Source of the DNA: Kaistia terrae
GTDB lineage: Bacteria > Pseudomonadota > Alphaproteobacteria > Rhizobiales > Kaistiaceae
Assembly: GCF_026344005.1 (NCBI RefSeq)
Contig: NZ_JAPKNH010000003.1
Span: 310,001-374,000, forward strand
Length of the DNA: 64,000 nt
Direction: 5' to 3'
The position numbers were made by a program, and so were the translations under genes. Of this stretch, positions 24,632 through 34,192 are shown piece after piece; the first letter of the stretch is position 1; every line of letters begins with the position of its first letter. Below the pieces are notes generated by a model. It ran no database searches and was not told where the DNA came from. It was given only the letters and a program-made list of their open reading frames with translations.

Positions 24632-24937
24632 TTACTGGCCGAGACGCCTGGCGATGGTGCGCCGCTCGAACTCGATGTTCCACTCGATCAGGAGCCGCCA
24701 GAGATCGCGGGTGAGGTCTTCATCGAGCCCACCCTGCTTGGCCGCTGCGGCAACGCGGTCGATGACTTCATCGACCCGCTCCGGCACTAGCGCCTCATCG
24801 GGGGACGTCTTCAGCTCCGCCATCCGCTGCACATAGGCGAAACGCTCTGTCAGAAGCGCGACCAGCTCGCCGTCGAGCCGGTCGATCTCGGTACGGATGT
24901 GCGCCTTGGTGGTGCAGTCAGCCGGCTTGCGGATCAT
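24632..24937 (-). CDS. Chorismate mutase (AroQ type)
   Basis: A 101-residue all-helical AroQ chorismate mutase. The N-terminal helix IRTEIDRLDGELVALLTERF carries the conserved Arg and Asp, and the core Lys-containing segment MAELKTSPDEALVPERVDEVIDRV fits the active-site pattern. It converts chorismate to prephenate for Phe/Tyr synthesis. It starts 1 bp behind the gatA stop and is therefore co-transcribed with gatCA, which is an unusual partner. Confidence 0.9.
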   Translation of the reverse strand: MIRKPADCTTKAHIRTEIDRLDGELVALLTERFAYVQRMAELKTSPDEALVPERVDEVIDRVAAAAKQGGLDEDLTRDLWRLLIEWNIEFERRTIARRLGQ

Positions 24938-24938
24938 C

Positions 24939-26420
24939 TCACCACCACTTGGAAGGCGTGAAGCTGCCGGCTGCGTCTTCGATCACCTGGCCGAGACGGA
25001 ACAGCGTCTCTTCCTCGAACGGACGACCGATCAGCTGCAGGCCGAGCGGCAGCTTGGCCTTGTCGAGACCGGCCGGAACCGCGAGGCCCGGCAGGCCCGC
25101 CATGTTCACCGTCACGGTGAAGACGTCGTTCAGATACATCTCGACCGGCGAAGCCACCGCCATCTCCTCGAGGCCGAAAGCGGCCGAAGGGGTGGCCGGG
25201 GTCAGCACGGCATCGACGCCGGCTGCGAAAGCCAGGTCGAAATCGCGCTTGATCAGCGTCCGGATCTTCTGCGCGCGGACGTAGTAAGCGTCGTAGTAGC
25301 CAGCCGACAGCACATAGGTGCCGATCAGGATGCGGCGCTTCACTTCATGGCCGAAGCCGGCCGAACGCGTGTTCTCGTACATCGCGGCGATGTCCTCGCC
25401 GGGAACGCGCAGGCCGTAGCGCACGCCGTCATAGCGGGCGAGGTTGGACGAAGCCTCGGCCGGCGCCACGATGTAGTAAGCCGGCAGAGCGTATTTCGTA
25501 TGCGGCAGCGAGATGTCGACGATCTCGGCGCCGGCTTCCTTCAGCCAGGCGATGCCCTGCTGCCAGAGCGCTTCGATCTCGGCCGACATGCCGTCAAGGC
25601 GATACTCGCGCGGGATGCCGATGCGCAGGCCCTTGACCGACTGGCCGACCGCGCCCTCGTAGTCGCCGACCGGAACGTCGACCGACGTGGTGTCCTTGGC
25701 ATCGACGGAGGCCATCGACTTCAACAGGATCGCGGCGTCGCGCACCGTGCGGGCGATCGGGCCGGCCTGGTCCAGCGACGAGGCGAAGGCAACCGTGCCC
25801 CAGCGCGAGCAGCGGCCATAGGTCGGCTTGATGCCGACCGTCCCGGTAAAGGCTGCCGGCTGGCGGATCGAACCGCCCGTATCGGTCGCGGTCGCACCAG
25901 CGCAAAGGCGCGCGGCGACGGCGGCCGCCGAGCCGCCCGACGAACCACCGGGAACCAGCGGCGCGTTGGAGCCCTCCTTGCGCCACGGATTGACGACCGG
26001 GCCGTAATAGGAGGTCTCGTTCGACGAGCCCATGGCGAACTCGTCCATGTTCAGCTTGCCGAGCATGACCGCGCCGTCGTTCCACAGATTGGCCGTGACG
26101 GTCGATTCATAGCTGGGCTTGAACTTGTCGAGGATGTGCGACGCCGCCTGGGTATGGACGCCCTCGGTCGCGAACAAATCCTTGATGCCGAGCGGCACGC
26201 CTTCCAGCGCCCTCGCCTCGCCCTTGGCGATCCGCTCGTCGGAAGCCGCCGCCATGCTGAGCGCCTGCTCCGGCGTCTCGACGATATAGGCGTTGAGTGC
26301 GCGGGCCGCCTCCATCGAGGCGAGATAGGCCTTGGTCAGGTCCGTGGCGGAGAAGGCCTTGGCCGAAAGTCCGTCGCGGATTTCGGCAATGGTCAGGCTG
26401 GTCAGATCTGTCGAAGACAT
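24939..26420 (-). CDS. gatA: Asp-tRNA(Asn)/Glu-tRNA(Gln) amidotransferase subunit A
   Basis: A 493-residue amidase-signature protein. The catalytic Ser-cisSer-Lys elements are visible: the Lys in [10 protein letters not shown] and the Ser-rich loop [15 protein letters not shown] with the nucleophile in [10 protein letters not shown]. The GatA-specific N-terminus ([20 protein letters not shown]) is present, and ATG 26420 is chosen because the longer open frame adds a non-conserved Arg/Ser-rich stretch. With GatC and a GatB encoded elsewhere it amidates mischarged Glu-tRNA(Gln) and, if needed, Asp-tRNA(Asn). About 100 bp separate it from gatC upstream. Confidence 0.95.
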   Translation of the reverse strand: MSSTDLTSLTIAEIRDGLSAKAFSATDLTKAYLASMEAARALNAYIVETPEQALSMAAASDERIAKGEARALEGVPLGIKDLFATEGVHTQAASHILDKFKPSYESTVTANLWNDGAVMLGKLNMDEFAMGSSNETSYYGPVVNPWRKEGSNAPLVPGGSSGGSAAAVAARLCAGATATDTGGSIRQPAAFTGTVGIKPTYGRCSRWGTVAFASSLDQAGPIARTVRDAAILLKSMASVDAKDTTSVDVPVGDYEGAVGQSVKGLRIGIPREYRLDGMSAEIEALWQQGIAWLKEAGAEIVDISLPHTKYALPAYYIVAPAEASSNLARYDGVRYGLRVPGEDIAAMYENTRSAGFGHEVKRRILIGTYVLSAGYYDAYYVRAQKIRTLIKRDFDLAFAAGVDAVLTPATPSAAFGLEEMAVASPVEMYLNDVFTVTVNMAGLPGLAVPAGLDKAKLPLGLQLIGRPFEEETLFRLGQVIEDAAGSFTPSKWW

Positions 26421-26517
26421 CGGCATCTCGAAAGTCAGGAGGCGGAAACGGTGAGCGGGGTCACCGCGCTGAGGACGCTCGCGCCCTCTTCGGAAAGTCT
26501 GCAGCGAAAGCCGGCGA

Positions 26518-26805
26518 TCACTCGACGACCTTGGGCACCATGAAGAAATCGTCGTCCGAGACCGGCGCATTGCCGACGACGCGATCGGCATAGAAGCCGT
26601 CGGTGACGACATCAACGCGCTTCTTCATCGTCTGCGCGACGACAGAGGTCAGCGGCTCGACGCCATCGACATCGACCTCGTTCAATTGCTCCGCAAAGCC
26701 GAGAATCGCATTGATCTCGCCCTGGAAGGAAGTGGCTTCCTCCTCGGTGACAGCGATCCGGGCGAGATGAGCGACCCGCTTGACGGTGGCGATGTCGACG
26801 GACAT
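26518..26805 (-). CDS. gatC: Asp-tRNA(Asn)/Glu-tRNA(Gln) amidotransferase subunit C
   Basis: A 95-residue GatC with the typical start [23 protein letters not shown], the middle [26 protein letters not shown] and the C-terminal [11 protein letters not shown]. It is the small scaffold subunit wrapping GatA and GatB. It is the first gene of the gatC-gatA-chorismate mutase unit. GatB is not in the window, as is common in alphaproteobacteria. Confidence 0.95.
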   Translation of the reverse strand: MSVDIATVKRVAHLARIAVTEEEATSFQGEINAILGFAEQLNEVDVDGVEPLTSVVAQTMKKRVDVVTDGFYADRVVGNAPVSDDDFFMVPKVVE

Positions 26806-27029
26806 GGCGAGAACCCTTTGGCAAGAACCGGTTGAACAGGCCGGCTACGGCGGAAATGATCCGCTCGCTATATCACCCGCCCTCGCCGCATCGCAACTGA
26901 ACAGGCGGAAGACGTGGATTATTGCCGCGGTTCCTGGATCCGCCGCATGGAGCCGACCCGGCGAATTGCAGCCCCGGCCGCCGCCTTGTAGTTTGCTCGC
27001 TCGCGGCATTGCGCCGCCACCGGGCCGTC

Positions 27030-28307
27030 ATGTCGATCCCTGCCAACGCCATTGCCGGCTTTTGCCGCGACTGCCTGACGCCCGCTTCCGGGACCCGTTG
27101 CCGCGCCTGCGGCAGCCCGCGCGTCGCCGCGCACCCCGAATTCGCAACGCTCGCCATCACCCATGTCGATTGCGATGCCTTCTATGCCTCGGTCGAGAAG
27201 CGCGACGACCCGAGCCTCGCCGACAAGCCCGTCATCATCGGCGGAGGAAAACGCGGCGTCGTCTCGACCTGCTGCTACATAGCCCGCATCCACGGCGTCC
27301 GCTCGGCCATGCCGATGTACAAGGCGCTCGACCTTTGCCCCGATGCGGTCGTGATTCGGCCGAACATGGAAAAATATGTCGGCGTCGGCCAGCAGATCCG
27401 AACGCTGATGCAGGAACTGACGCCGCTGGTAGAGCCGATCTCGATCGACGAAGCCTTCCTGGATCTCTCCGGCACGGAGCGGTTGCATGGCGCCGTCCCT
27501 GCCCTGACGATTGCCCGCTTCGCCCGCCGCGTCGAGCAGGAGATCGGCATCACCATTTCGGTCGGGCTTTCGTTCAACAAATTCCTCGCCAAGATCGCGT
27601 CGGATCTCGATAAGCCGCGCGGCTTTTCCGTCATCGGCCGCGCCGAGGCGCTGACCTTTCTCGCCGAAAAGCCGGTCGGCATGATCTGGGGCGTCGGCAA
27701 GGCGCTCGAAGCCAAGCTTGCCGACCAGGGCATCAAGACCATCGGCCAGTTGCAGCGCATGGAGGAGAGCGACCTTGCCAAGCGCTATGGCGTGATGGGC
27801 CTGCGTCTCGCCCGCCTCGCCCGCGCCGACGACCGCCGCACCGTCGAGCCCCGGCACGAAGCCAAGTCGATCGGCGCCGAGACCACCTTCGATCACGACC
27901 ACGCCGACCTCGCGAGCCTCCGGCCGATCCTGCGCCGGCTGGCGGAAAAGGTCTCGGCGCGGCTGAAGCGTGCCGACCTCGCCGCCTCCAACGTGACGCT
28001 CAAGCTCAAATCGTCGGATTTCAAGCTGCGCACCCGCAGCCGACAGTTGGCCAACTCCACCCGCCTCGCTGACCGGATCTTTCGAACCGCCGAGCAGCTT
28101 CTGGCGCTGGAGACGGACGGCACGACCTATCGGCTGATCGGCGTCCAGGTGTCGGATTTCTCCGATCCGCAGTTGGCCGACCCGGACGACCTCGTCGACC
28201 CCGCCGCCGCCAAGCGCGCCAAGGCGGAGGAAGCCATCGACAAGGTGCGCGGCAAGTTCGGCAAGGCCGCTGTCGAGCACGGCCTGACGTTTCGAAAGAC
28301 GGAGTAG
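27030..28307 (+). CDS. dinB: DNA polymerase IV (Y family)
   Basis: A 425-residue Y-family translesion polymerase. Before the polymerase domain lies a zinc-ribbon-like motif with C12, C15, C24, C27 (CRDC and CRAC). The catalytic [12 protein letters not shown] (D47, D49) and SIDEAFLDL motifs follow, then thumb helix-hairpin-helix and little-finger domains. ATG 27030 is chosen because upstream codons encode a non-conserved stretch and the zinc ribbon starts soon after. It copies damaged DNA with low fidelity; most bacteria induce such genes in SOS. I saw no obvious LexA box (GTTC-N7-GTTC type) next to the start. The C-terminus ([17 protein letters not shown]) is family-typical. Confidence 0.93.
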   Translation: MSIPANAIAGFCRDCLTPASGTRCRACGSPRVAAHPEFATLAITHVDCDAFYASVEKRDDPSLADKPVIIGGGKRGVVSTCCYIARIHGVRSAMPMYKALDLCPDAVVIRPNMEKYVGVGQQIRTLMQELTPLVEPISIDEAFLDLSGTERLHGAVPALTIARFARRVEQEIGITISVGLSFNKFLAKIASDLDKPRGFSVIGRAEALTFLAEKPVGMIWGVGKALEAKLADQGIKTIGQLQRMEESDLAKRYGVMGLRLARLARADDRRTVEPRHEAKSIGAETTFDHDHADLASLRPILRRLAEKVSARLKRADLAASNVTLKLKSSDFKLRTRSRQLANSTRLADRIFRTAEQLLALETDGTTYRLIGVQVSDFSDPQLADPDDLVDPAAAKRAKAEEAIDKVRGKFGKAAVEHGLTFRKTE

Positions 28308-28322
28308 ACGGATAGGGAAGAG

Positions 28323-28802
28323 CTAAACAACAATCTCGGCTAGCGGCTCGACAGTACTTAAGGCATCGATCCAAACGTCAAAACTAGTAGCTACCTCTTC
28401 GACAGATTTGAAATCGTGATCAAAAAGCCAAATTTTTCGGCTTGAAGCGTCACCAGAATCCGAATGGCTTGCAGAAAAGCAGAACTTGTTACCCGACTCG
28501 TCGCCAGCAAAGGCGACAAGCGCGTCAGGCATTCCAATCTCGCGCCATGAAAGCGTTTCCTGAATGACATCCCGCGGAGAGTACATGTCGCCGAGGCAGT
28601 ACAAATCCAGTTCCCGTTCAACAATTGCGCTTAGAAGGTCAACGGTGGGCGAGAGTAAACCGACGTTCAGTACGGCACGCCTATACTCCTCGGGGAATCG
28701 GTTGCCGAGCTGATTTTCTGCAACCTGCAAATCCTCCTCGGCCACCGGGACAGGAGGATAGTCGGGGTGCATCCACCTCTCGACGAAACGCAAAATCGAC
28801 AT
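28323..28802 (-). CDS. SMI1/KNR4 (SUKH) family protein, orphan immunity-like
   Basis: A 159-residue protein of the SUKH superfamily: LQVAENQLGNRFPEEYRRAVLNVG is the N-terminal signature, followed by PRDVIQETLSW and a KFCFSASHSDSGDASSRKIWLFDHD central sheet. SUKH proteins are typically immunity partners of nuclease or deaminase toxins in polymorphic toxin loci, though some are housekeeping adaptors. No toxin, Rhs or secretion gene lies beside it. Its base composition is clearly less GC-rich than the flanking dinB. It is convergent with dinB (15 bp between stops). Confidence 0.82.
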   Translation of the reverse strand: MSILRFVERWMHPDYPPVPVAEEDLQVAENQLGNRFPEEYRRAVLNVGLLSPTVDLLSAIVERELDLYCLGDMYSPRDVIQETLSWREIGMPDALVAFAGDESGNKFCFSASHSDSGDASSRKIWLFDHDFKSVEEVATSFDVWIDALSTVEPLAEIVV

Positions 28803-28961
28803 AGGATAAAACCTTACGAGACGACTAGGATTCGCACAGACAGCCGCAAGACAACCTTAGGCTCGGCTGCCCATCCCGTCACCCGTCAACTATAGGTTGC
28901 TGCCTGCGAAACGTGATTGCCAGTCACTAACGTCCAAGAATGACAAGGCAGGTATTTGCTC

Positions 28962-29381
28962 ATGAGTAAGCAGTCTACGCAGCCGCGCCTGCTCGCCGGT
29001 GGCAATCCGCAAATTCCGAAGGGCTTTGGCGACGCGCCGGTGCAGGCCTATATCGCCGCCATGCCGGGCTGGAAAAGCGACGTCGGCCGCCACATCGACG
29101 CGCTCATCGTTCGCACCGTCCCGGACGTGCGGAAGGCGGTGAAATGGAACTCGCCCTTCTATGGCATGGAGGGCGACGGCTGGTTTCTCAGCCTTCATTG
29201 CATGACGAAATACGTCAAGGTCGCCTTCTTCCGAGGCGCATCGCTGCAACCGGTCCCGCCCGGACCGTCGAAACAGCAGAATGTGCGCTATCTCGACATC
29301 TATGAGAACAGCCCGTTCGACGAGGCCCAGTTCGAGGCATGGGTGAAGCAGGCGAGCCAATTGCCGGGCGAGCACATGTAG
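28962..29381 (+). CDS. DUF1801 domain-containing protein
   Basis: A 139-residue YdhG/DUF1801-type protein, visible in VQAYIAAMPGWKSDVGRHIDALI, VRKAVKWNSPFYGM and YVKVAFFRGA. ATG 28962 gives the usual length; the TTG at 28956 is an alternative. The fold is related to frataxin-like domains and the function is unknown. It stands between the SUKH gene and phosphoglucomutase with its own spacing and no clear operon link. Confidence 0.82.
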   Translation: MSKQSTQPRLLAGGNPQIPKGFGDAPVQAYIAAMPGWKSDVGRHIDALIVRTVPDVRKAVKWNSPFYGMEGDGWFLSLHCMTKYVKVAFFRGASLQPVPPGPSKQQNVRYLDIYENSPFDEAQFEAWVKQASQLPGEHM

Positions 29382-29489
29382 CCCGCGAATACGCCTCGCC
29401 GCCGATACAAAAACGGAGGTTGCCCGCGCCCGCGCCGCCCCTCATGATCCACAAAACCCTATCGGTGTGGAATCGCAGAGAAAAACCTC

Positions 29490-31145
29490 ATGTCGGAAGC
29501 AAAGCTCCATCCGCTGGCCGGTAAGCCGGTTCCCCGCTCGATGCTGGTCAATGTCCCCCGGCTGATGACCGCCTATTTCGTGCAGCAGCCCGATCCGGCG
29601 ATCTCGACGCAGAAGGTGTCGTTCGGCACGTCGGGCCATCGCGGCTCGGCCTTTGCCACCGCCTTCAACGAATGGCACATCCTGGCGATCACCCAGGCGG
29701 TCTGCCTCTATCGCAGCCAAGCCGGCATCACCGGTCCGCTCTTCATCGGCATGGATAGCCACGCCCTCTCGGAAGCAGCGCTCGCCAGCGCCATCGAGGT
29801 GCTGGCCGCCAACGGCGTCGAGACGATGGTCGACGAGCATCTCGGATATACGCCGACGCCGGTCATTTCCCACGCCATCCTCACCTATAATCGCGGCCGC
29901 AGCGAAGGCCTCGCCGACGGCATCGTGATCAGCCCGTCGCACAATCCGCCCGACGATGGCGGCTTCAAATACAACCCGCCGAATGGCGGCCCGGCCGATG
30001 TCGACGTCACCGGCTGGATCGGCAAGGTGGCGAACGAGCTTCTGGCCGCCAAGCTCGCCGGCGTGAAGCGCCTGCCCTATGAGCGGGCGCGCAAGGAAGC
30101 CTGCATCCGCGCCTATGACTACATCACCCCCTATGTCGCCGATCTCGCCTCGGTCATCGACATGGAGGCGATCCGCGGCGCGGGCGTGAAGATCGGCATT
30201 GATCCGCTCGGCGGCGCGGCGGTGCGCTACTGGCAGCCGATGATCGAGCGCTACAAGCTCGACGCCACCGTGGTGAACGACGTCGTCGACCAAACCTTCT
30301 CCTTCATGACGGCGGATTGGGACGGCAAGATCCGCATGGACTGCTCGTCGCCTTATGCGATGGCGCCGCTGATCGCGCTGGCCGACAAATTCGACATCGC
30401 CTTCGCCAACGACACCGACGCCGACCGCCACGGCATCGTCACGCCTTCGGGCGGGCTGATGAACCCCAACCAGTTCCTGGCCGCCTCGATCGCCTATCTC
30501 TGCGGCCACCGGCCGGCATGGAGCGCCAACAGCGCCTTCGGCAAGACGGCCGTCTCCAGCGGCATGATCGATCGCGTCGTCGCCAAGATGGGTCGCAAGC
30601 TTGTCGAAGTGCCGGTCGGCTTCAAATGGTTCAGCGCCGGGCTGATCGACGGCTCGCTCGCCTTTGGCGGCGAAGAAAGCGCCGGCGCCTCGTTCCTGCG
30701 CCGCGACGGCTCTGTCTGGACGACGGACAAGGACGGGTTGATCATGGGCCTGCTGGCGGCCGAGATCACGGCCAAGACCGGCGGCGACCCCAACCAGCTC
30801 TACCAGTCGGTCACGTCGGATCTGGGCAAATCCTATTACGCGCGCATCGACGCCCCTGCGACATCCGAGCAGAAGGCGATCCTTGTAAAGCTCGACCCGT
30901 CGAAGATCGACGCGGCGGAACTGGCCGGCGAGCCGGTGACGGCCCGCCTGACCCGCGCGCCGGGCAACGACGCCTCGATCGGCGGCATCAAGGTGGTGAC
31001 GGAAAACGGCTGGTTCGCCGCCCGCCCCTCCGGCACGGAAGAAGTCTACAAGATCTACGCGGAGAGCTTTTTAAGCGCCGAGCACCTGAAGCAGATCCAG
31101 ACGGACGCCCAGGCGGTTGTGGCCAAGGTGTTTGAGACGGGGTAA
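29490..31145 (+). CDS. pgm: Phosphoglucomutase, alpha-D-glucose phosphate-specific
   Basis: A 551-residue alpha-D-phosphohexomutase of the E. coli Pgm length class. The phosphoserine loop is S150 in ISPSHNPPDDGG, the metal loop is NDTDADRHG, the sugar loop GGEESAGAS and the phosphate loop RPSGTEEVYKIYAES. FGTSGHRGS near residue 45-53 is also typical. It interconverts glucose 1- and 6-phosphate for glycogen, trehalose and surface polysaccharides. It is not linked to glycogen genes here and appears monocistronic. Confidence 0.95.
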   Translation: MSEAKLHPLAGKPVPRSMLVNVPRLMTAYFVQQPDPAISTQKVSFGTSGHRGSAFATAFNEWHILAITQAVCLYRSQAGITGPLFIGMDSHALSEAALASAIEVLAANGVETMVDEHLGYTPTPVISHAILTYNRGRSEGLADGIVISPSHNPPDDGGFKYNPPNGGPADVDVTGWIGKVANELLAAKLAGVKRLPYERARKEACIRAYDYITPYVADLASVIDMEAIRGAGVKIGIDPLGGAAVRYWQPMIERYKLDATVVNDVVDQTFSFMTADWDGKIRMDCSSPYAMAPLIALADKFDIAFANDTDADRHGIVTPSGGLMNPNQFLAASIAYLCGHRPAWSANSAFGKTAVSSGMIDRVVAKMGRKLVEVPVGFKWFSAGLIDGSLAFGGEESAGASFLRRDGSVWTTDKDGLIMGLLAAEITAKTGGDPNQLYQSVTSDLGKSYYARIDAPATSEQKAILVKLDPSKIDAAELAGEPVTARLTRAPGNDASIGGIKVVTENGWFAARPSGTEEVYKIYAESFLSAEHLKQIQTDAQAVVAKVFETG

Positions 31146-31267
31146 AGTAATCGTCAGTTTGTCAACGTACCCCTCAAAAGGAATTTTCGGCCAGTCAAAA
31201 CGCCGGCAGTTCCAAGACGAACCACAGACCTAAACAACCCTCCCACGACCATGTTGGTTTCCATAGC

Positions 31268-32101
31268 ATGAATGAAGAAATTCCGAAGGGAAGGAGATTT
31301 TCGCTTCTCTACGTGACTCAGGACTCAGCAGCTAGCGACTCGGAACGCCTTCGGAACAGATTATCCAAGCGATTTGAACTGTCGGTTGGAGAGCGATCGT
31401 ATGAGGTTGGCTCGTTTTTAGAAAGAGAACTTGGCATCGAGTTACTAAGGCTGGGTTCCGATCGTTATTACCTGAGGTGGGATGATTTCAGGAAGGTAGA
31501 ACTGCGCGACCTTCTCGATTCCGTAACACTTATTGGCCGTTCCGTTCGTGCGCAGAACCAACATTTGGGTGCGATTTATTTTCGCGAGGTATCGCGCATA
31601 TTTGAAGAAGAGCGAACCGCATACAGGCTTGACGAAGATTTCGGTGTGCACCCATCTATAGATCCAGCTTACGAAGCCAATTTGGAATCTGCGGTTCGCG
31701 GTCTCAGCTCTCTGGGATTCAATGCTGCACGAGATTACCTGCAGAAGGCAGATGACGAACTGCTTCCATCAGGGGATACTCGACAGGCCATCCGCTCCGT
31801 CTTCGACGCGGTTGAGAATGTATTCAAGCAGGTGTTTCCAAAAGCAACTAGCGTTAATTCGAAAACGATACAGAATGAACTTCGGCCTCATGTAGAGCGC
31901 AGCCACGCCGATGGACCAGAGAAGCGCACCGCACTGAAGAACGTCGAGGCGCTCACAGATTGGGTAGATGGATGCCACAACTACCGGCACGAGCCCGGCC
32001 ATCAGGAACCCATCCCGCCGCAGGAGGGACTGGCGGTGCTAATAGTCTCGCAAGGAATAGGCTATGCCCGTTGGCTCGCGGAGCTTTCGAAGAAGAGGTA
32101 G
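31268..32101 (+). CDS. Uncharacterised protein with HEPN-like C-terminal domain (candidate defence gene)
   Basis: A 277-residue protein with lower GC than its neighbours. The N-terminal 130 residues are mixed alpha/beta without a match I know. The C-terminal part (about 150-277) is helical, with RQAIRSVFDAVENVFKQVFP followed by a KTIQNELRPH helix, ALTDWVDGCHNYRHEPGHQE and a hydrophobic last helix. The R-H pair in NYRHEPG and the helix order recall HEPN-type domains of AbiJ-like abortive-infection proteins, but this is a loose resemblance. It is separated from phosphoglucomutase by 122 bp and from the next low-GC gene by about 330 bp. No partner is in an operon with it. Confidence 0.6.
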   Translation: MNEEIPKGRRFSLLYVTQDSAASDSERLRNRLSKRFELSVGERSYEVGSFLERELGIELLRLGSDRYYLRWDDFRKVELRDLLDSVTLIGRSVRAQNQHLGAIYFREVSRIFEEERTAYRLDEDFGVHPSIDPAYEANLESAVRGLSSLGFNAARDYLQKADDELLPSGDTRQAIRSVFDAVENVFKQVFPKATSVNSKTIQNELRPHVERSHADGPEKRTALKNVEALTDWVDGCHNYRHEPGHQEPIPPQEGLAVLIVSQGIGYARWLAELSKKR

Positions 32102-32429
32102 GCGTTGGCGTTTTCCGATTCTAGCAATTGAAAGCAATTCCGAACTCCAAAACTCGGCTGCTGGTTCGTCATGCTCGTTCCAGCTTGCAACAACTCTCCA
32201 GGATTCACGATGACAGACTCCTCAGGCTTGAGCACCTAGCTAGATCTAGATGTGCGCTTGGGAGCGGTTGGTGGAAATGCTCGGCGCTGAGTGAGAGGGC
32301 ACCTAGGTGCAACTTAGTCACTATGTTGCCCGTAGGTACCAATTCTTGCAACTGTCAAGTGATGGGGGCCCACCGATCGAAAGAGAGATTTCAGCCAATC
32401 TAGCGCCTGCAGCTCGGCAAGGACTCACC
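32102..32429. other. Intergenic gap between two convergent low-GC genes
   Basis: About 330 bp between the convergent genes at 31268 and 32430. I see no gene, repeat or clear terminator. A 91-codon open frame at 32128-32403 lacks a ribosome site and any recognisable pattern. The composition is intermediate and the stretch could be remnant DNA from the event that brought the low-GC genes. Confidence 0.5.
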
Positions 32430-34127
32430 CTACTTAGAAATAGCAACGACTCGAGGGCGGAACTCTAATCCAAGCTTCTCCTTCAAATAGTCCTTGAGAA
32501 CAAAAACCTGTATTTCTGTCTTAAAATCCCTCCGCAAGAAATACCCCGTATAGCTCCCATTCTTTGGGTCGGGCGGAGCTATATGCATGAGCCTTTCTTG
32601 CTGCGATACGTCAACAACTTTACCCTCATGCTTTACGCTAGTATCCCAACAGACAACATACCGGATATTGTCAAAAGAGTGATTCATTTGAGATTCGAAG
32701 AAATACTTAAGTTCGACATAATACAATGAAGAATTCTGCACAGGGACTGGATCCCGCCCCTTTGCTATCACGTCAATTCCCGAATGAGTATCGTAGTCTA
32801 CTATCTCAAACGGAAATAGCGTGGCGTCTAGAGTAGCGAGTTGGACCAGCAAGCCATAAACACCGCTCTCCCTTCGAGGCTCAACAAGTGTATGCCCCAT
32901 AAATTGGGCGACATTCGAACCGCGCGCACGATCTTGCCGCCAAGAGAAATCTTTCTTTTCCTTCTCACTCGTCAGGTAGGCCCCAGCTTCGGTTTCAAGC
33001 CAATCTATTTCCCGCCACTCATCACCTGCAATAATATCCTCATAGATCTGCTTAACCTCGGCTTCTAGATCATCAAGGATCGCACGCTCCGTATTTGCCG
33101 TGGAGCCGCGGTTGGCTGTCAGGGACAAGTCTTGGCAATTTACAAAGGCGTGAAATTTAGTGAACTCACTGCCTTTTGTATTGACCCACTCATTCTTACG
33201 CTCAATAGGAATAAAATCCTTGCTAAGCCATACTCCATACCGGTCCTGTACTGTATAGGCCCCTTTTGGAGCGGTATACCCGGGTCGCCGCAGCATCTTG
33301 TTATACTGCTGCTTTACCTTATTTCCCTCGATTGAAAACACAGCATCATATTTTATTGCAGGAAATCTTCTAAGATTTCCGGACTTTATGACACGACGAC
33401 AATAATAGTCAGGCGCCCTCACTACATATTCTTCAAATAGCGCCTGAATGTGTTTGCTCTGATCTGGAAATTTGTGACCGAATGAAAGCTCTTCCGGCCT
33501 CTCTTGGTCCAGCCCTTTTAACAGGATCTTCTTCTCTTTATGCTCCCCTTCGTTCACCAGCCCTTCCCATGAGCCAAATTTTGTGAACCACTGTATATAA
33601 TCCTTAAGTCTATCATGAGTGAAAAGCTCTGCCTCATTATTATTAAATCCCTTAATTGATATCGTTGTTCCGGAGACACCTTCCGATGTTACGGTCTCAA
33701 TGACAGAGGCAATAGGGAGCTGGCCATCCTGTAAAGATACGTACGGCTGCTGCATTAGCGCACGAAGCTCGATATTTTTCTTCCTCGTCTGGACTTCAAT
33801 TGATGCACAGTTGAAGTACACTTTAGTGCCATGGCCCTTTTCTCCGATTTTTTTAGAATCCCCTCGTTTTAATGAGTTACCCAAATCGAAGAACGATTGA
33901 AGCTCTGCGTGGTCCATTCCCTCGCCATCATCCCTAATTGTGATGGTTAGAGGACGTGAGCCTCTCTCGGCGGGTTGCGTGAAAATAAGTTCAATACGAG
34001 AGGCGCCTGCATCTATTGAGTTACTGATGGCCTCTCTCACCACTTCCAGGGGATTCGTGAAGTCTCCGGAAATCTCAAGAAATTCCCGCACAGCATCGAC
34101 TGCGGGAGTTATATTGTATTCTGCCAT
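32430..34127 (-). CDS. GHKL (MORC/Hsp90-like) ATPase with predicted PD-(D/E)xK-like C-terminus
   Basis: A 565-residue protein in markedly low-GC DNA. Residues 1-170 form a GHKL ATPase: N-box with E32 and N36 (VVREAISNSIDAGAS), Bergerat motif D66-D67-G68-E69-G70 (IRDDGEGM) and glycine loop GEKGHGTK (95-102). A middle domain of about 200 residues with the transducer-like NCQDLSLTANRGS follows. Near the C-terminus D452 (GIDVIAK) and E472-x-K474 (YVELKYF) with about 20 residues between them resemble a restriction-nuclease core. The combination suggests an ATP-gated nuclease, as in MORC-like proteins associated with restriction and defence. ATG 34127 is preferred (GGGG 6 bases upstream); TTG 34139 would add four residues. 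It is a single-gene unit. Confidence 0.78.
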   Translation of the reverse strand: MAEYNITPAVDAVREFLEISGDFTNPLEVVREAISNSIDAGASRIELIFTQPAERGSRPLTITIRDDGEGMDHAELQSFFDLGNSLKRGDSKKIGEKGHGTKVYFNCASIEVQTRKKNIELRALMQQPYVSLQDGQLPIASVIETVTSEGVSGTTISIKGFNNNEAELFTHDRLKDYIQWFTKFGSWEGLVNEGEHKEKKILLKGLDQERPEELSFGHKFPDQSKHIQALFEEYVVRAPDYYCRRVIKSGNLRRFPAIKYDAVFSIEGNKVKQQYNKMLRRPGYTAPKGAYTVQDRYGVWLSKDFIPIERKNEWVNTKGSEFTKFHAFVNCQDLSLTANRGSTANTERAILDDLEAEVKQIYEDIIAGDEWREIDWLETEAGAYLTSEKEKKDFSWRQDRARGSNVAQFMGHTLVEPRRESGVYGLLVQLATLDATLFPFEIVDYDTHSGIDVIAKGRDPVPVQNSSLYYVELKYFFESQMNHSFDNIRYVVCWDTSVKHEGKVVDVSQQERLMHIAPPDPKNGSYTGYFLRRDFKTEIQVFVLKDYLKEKLGLEFRPRVVAISK

Positions 34128-34192
34128 CAGTAGCCCCAAGCTAAAAAAGACTAGACAAGAACGCGGCAGCGCCCAATCAGACGCCCCACCCC

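Noticed and set aside
24897-26543. Open frame of 548 codons antisense to gatA
   Set aside because: It covers gatA on the other strand and shows only low-complexity Arg/Gly/Ala-rich sequence.
32128-32403. A 91-codon frame between the two low-GC genes
   Set aside because: No ribosome site, unnatural composition rich in Arg and Cys, and no pattern of a known family.
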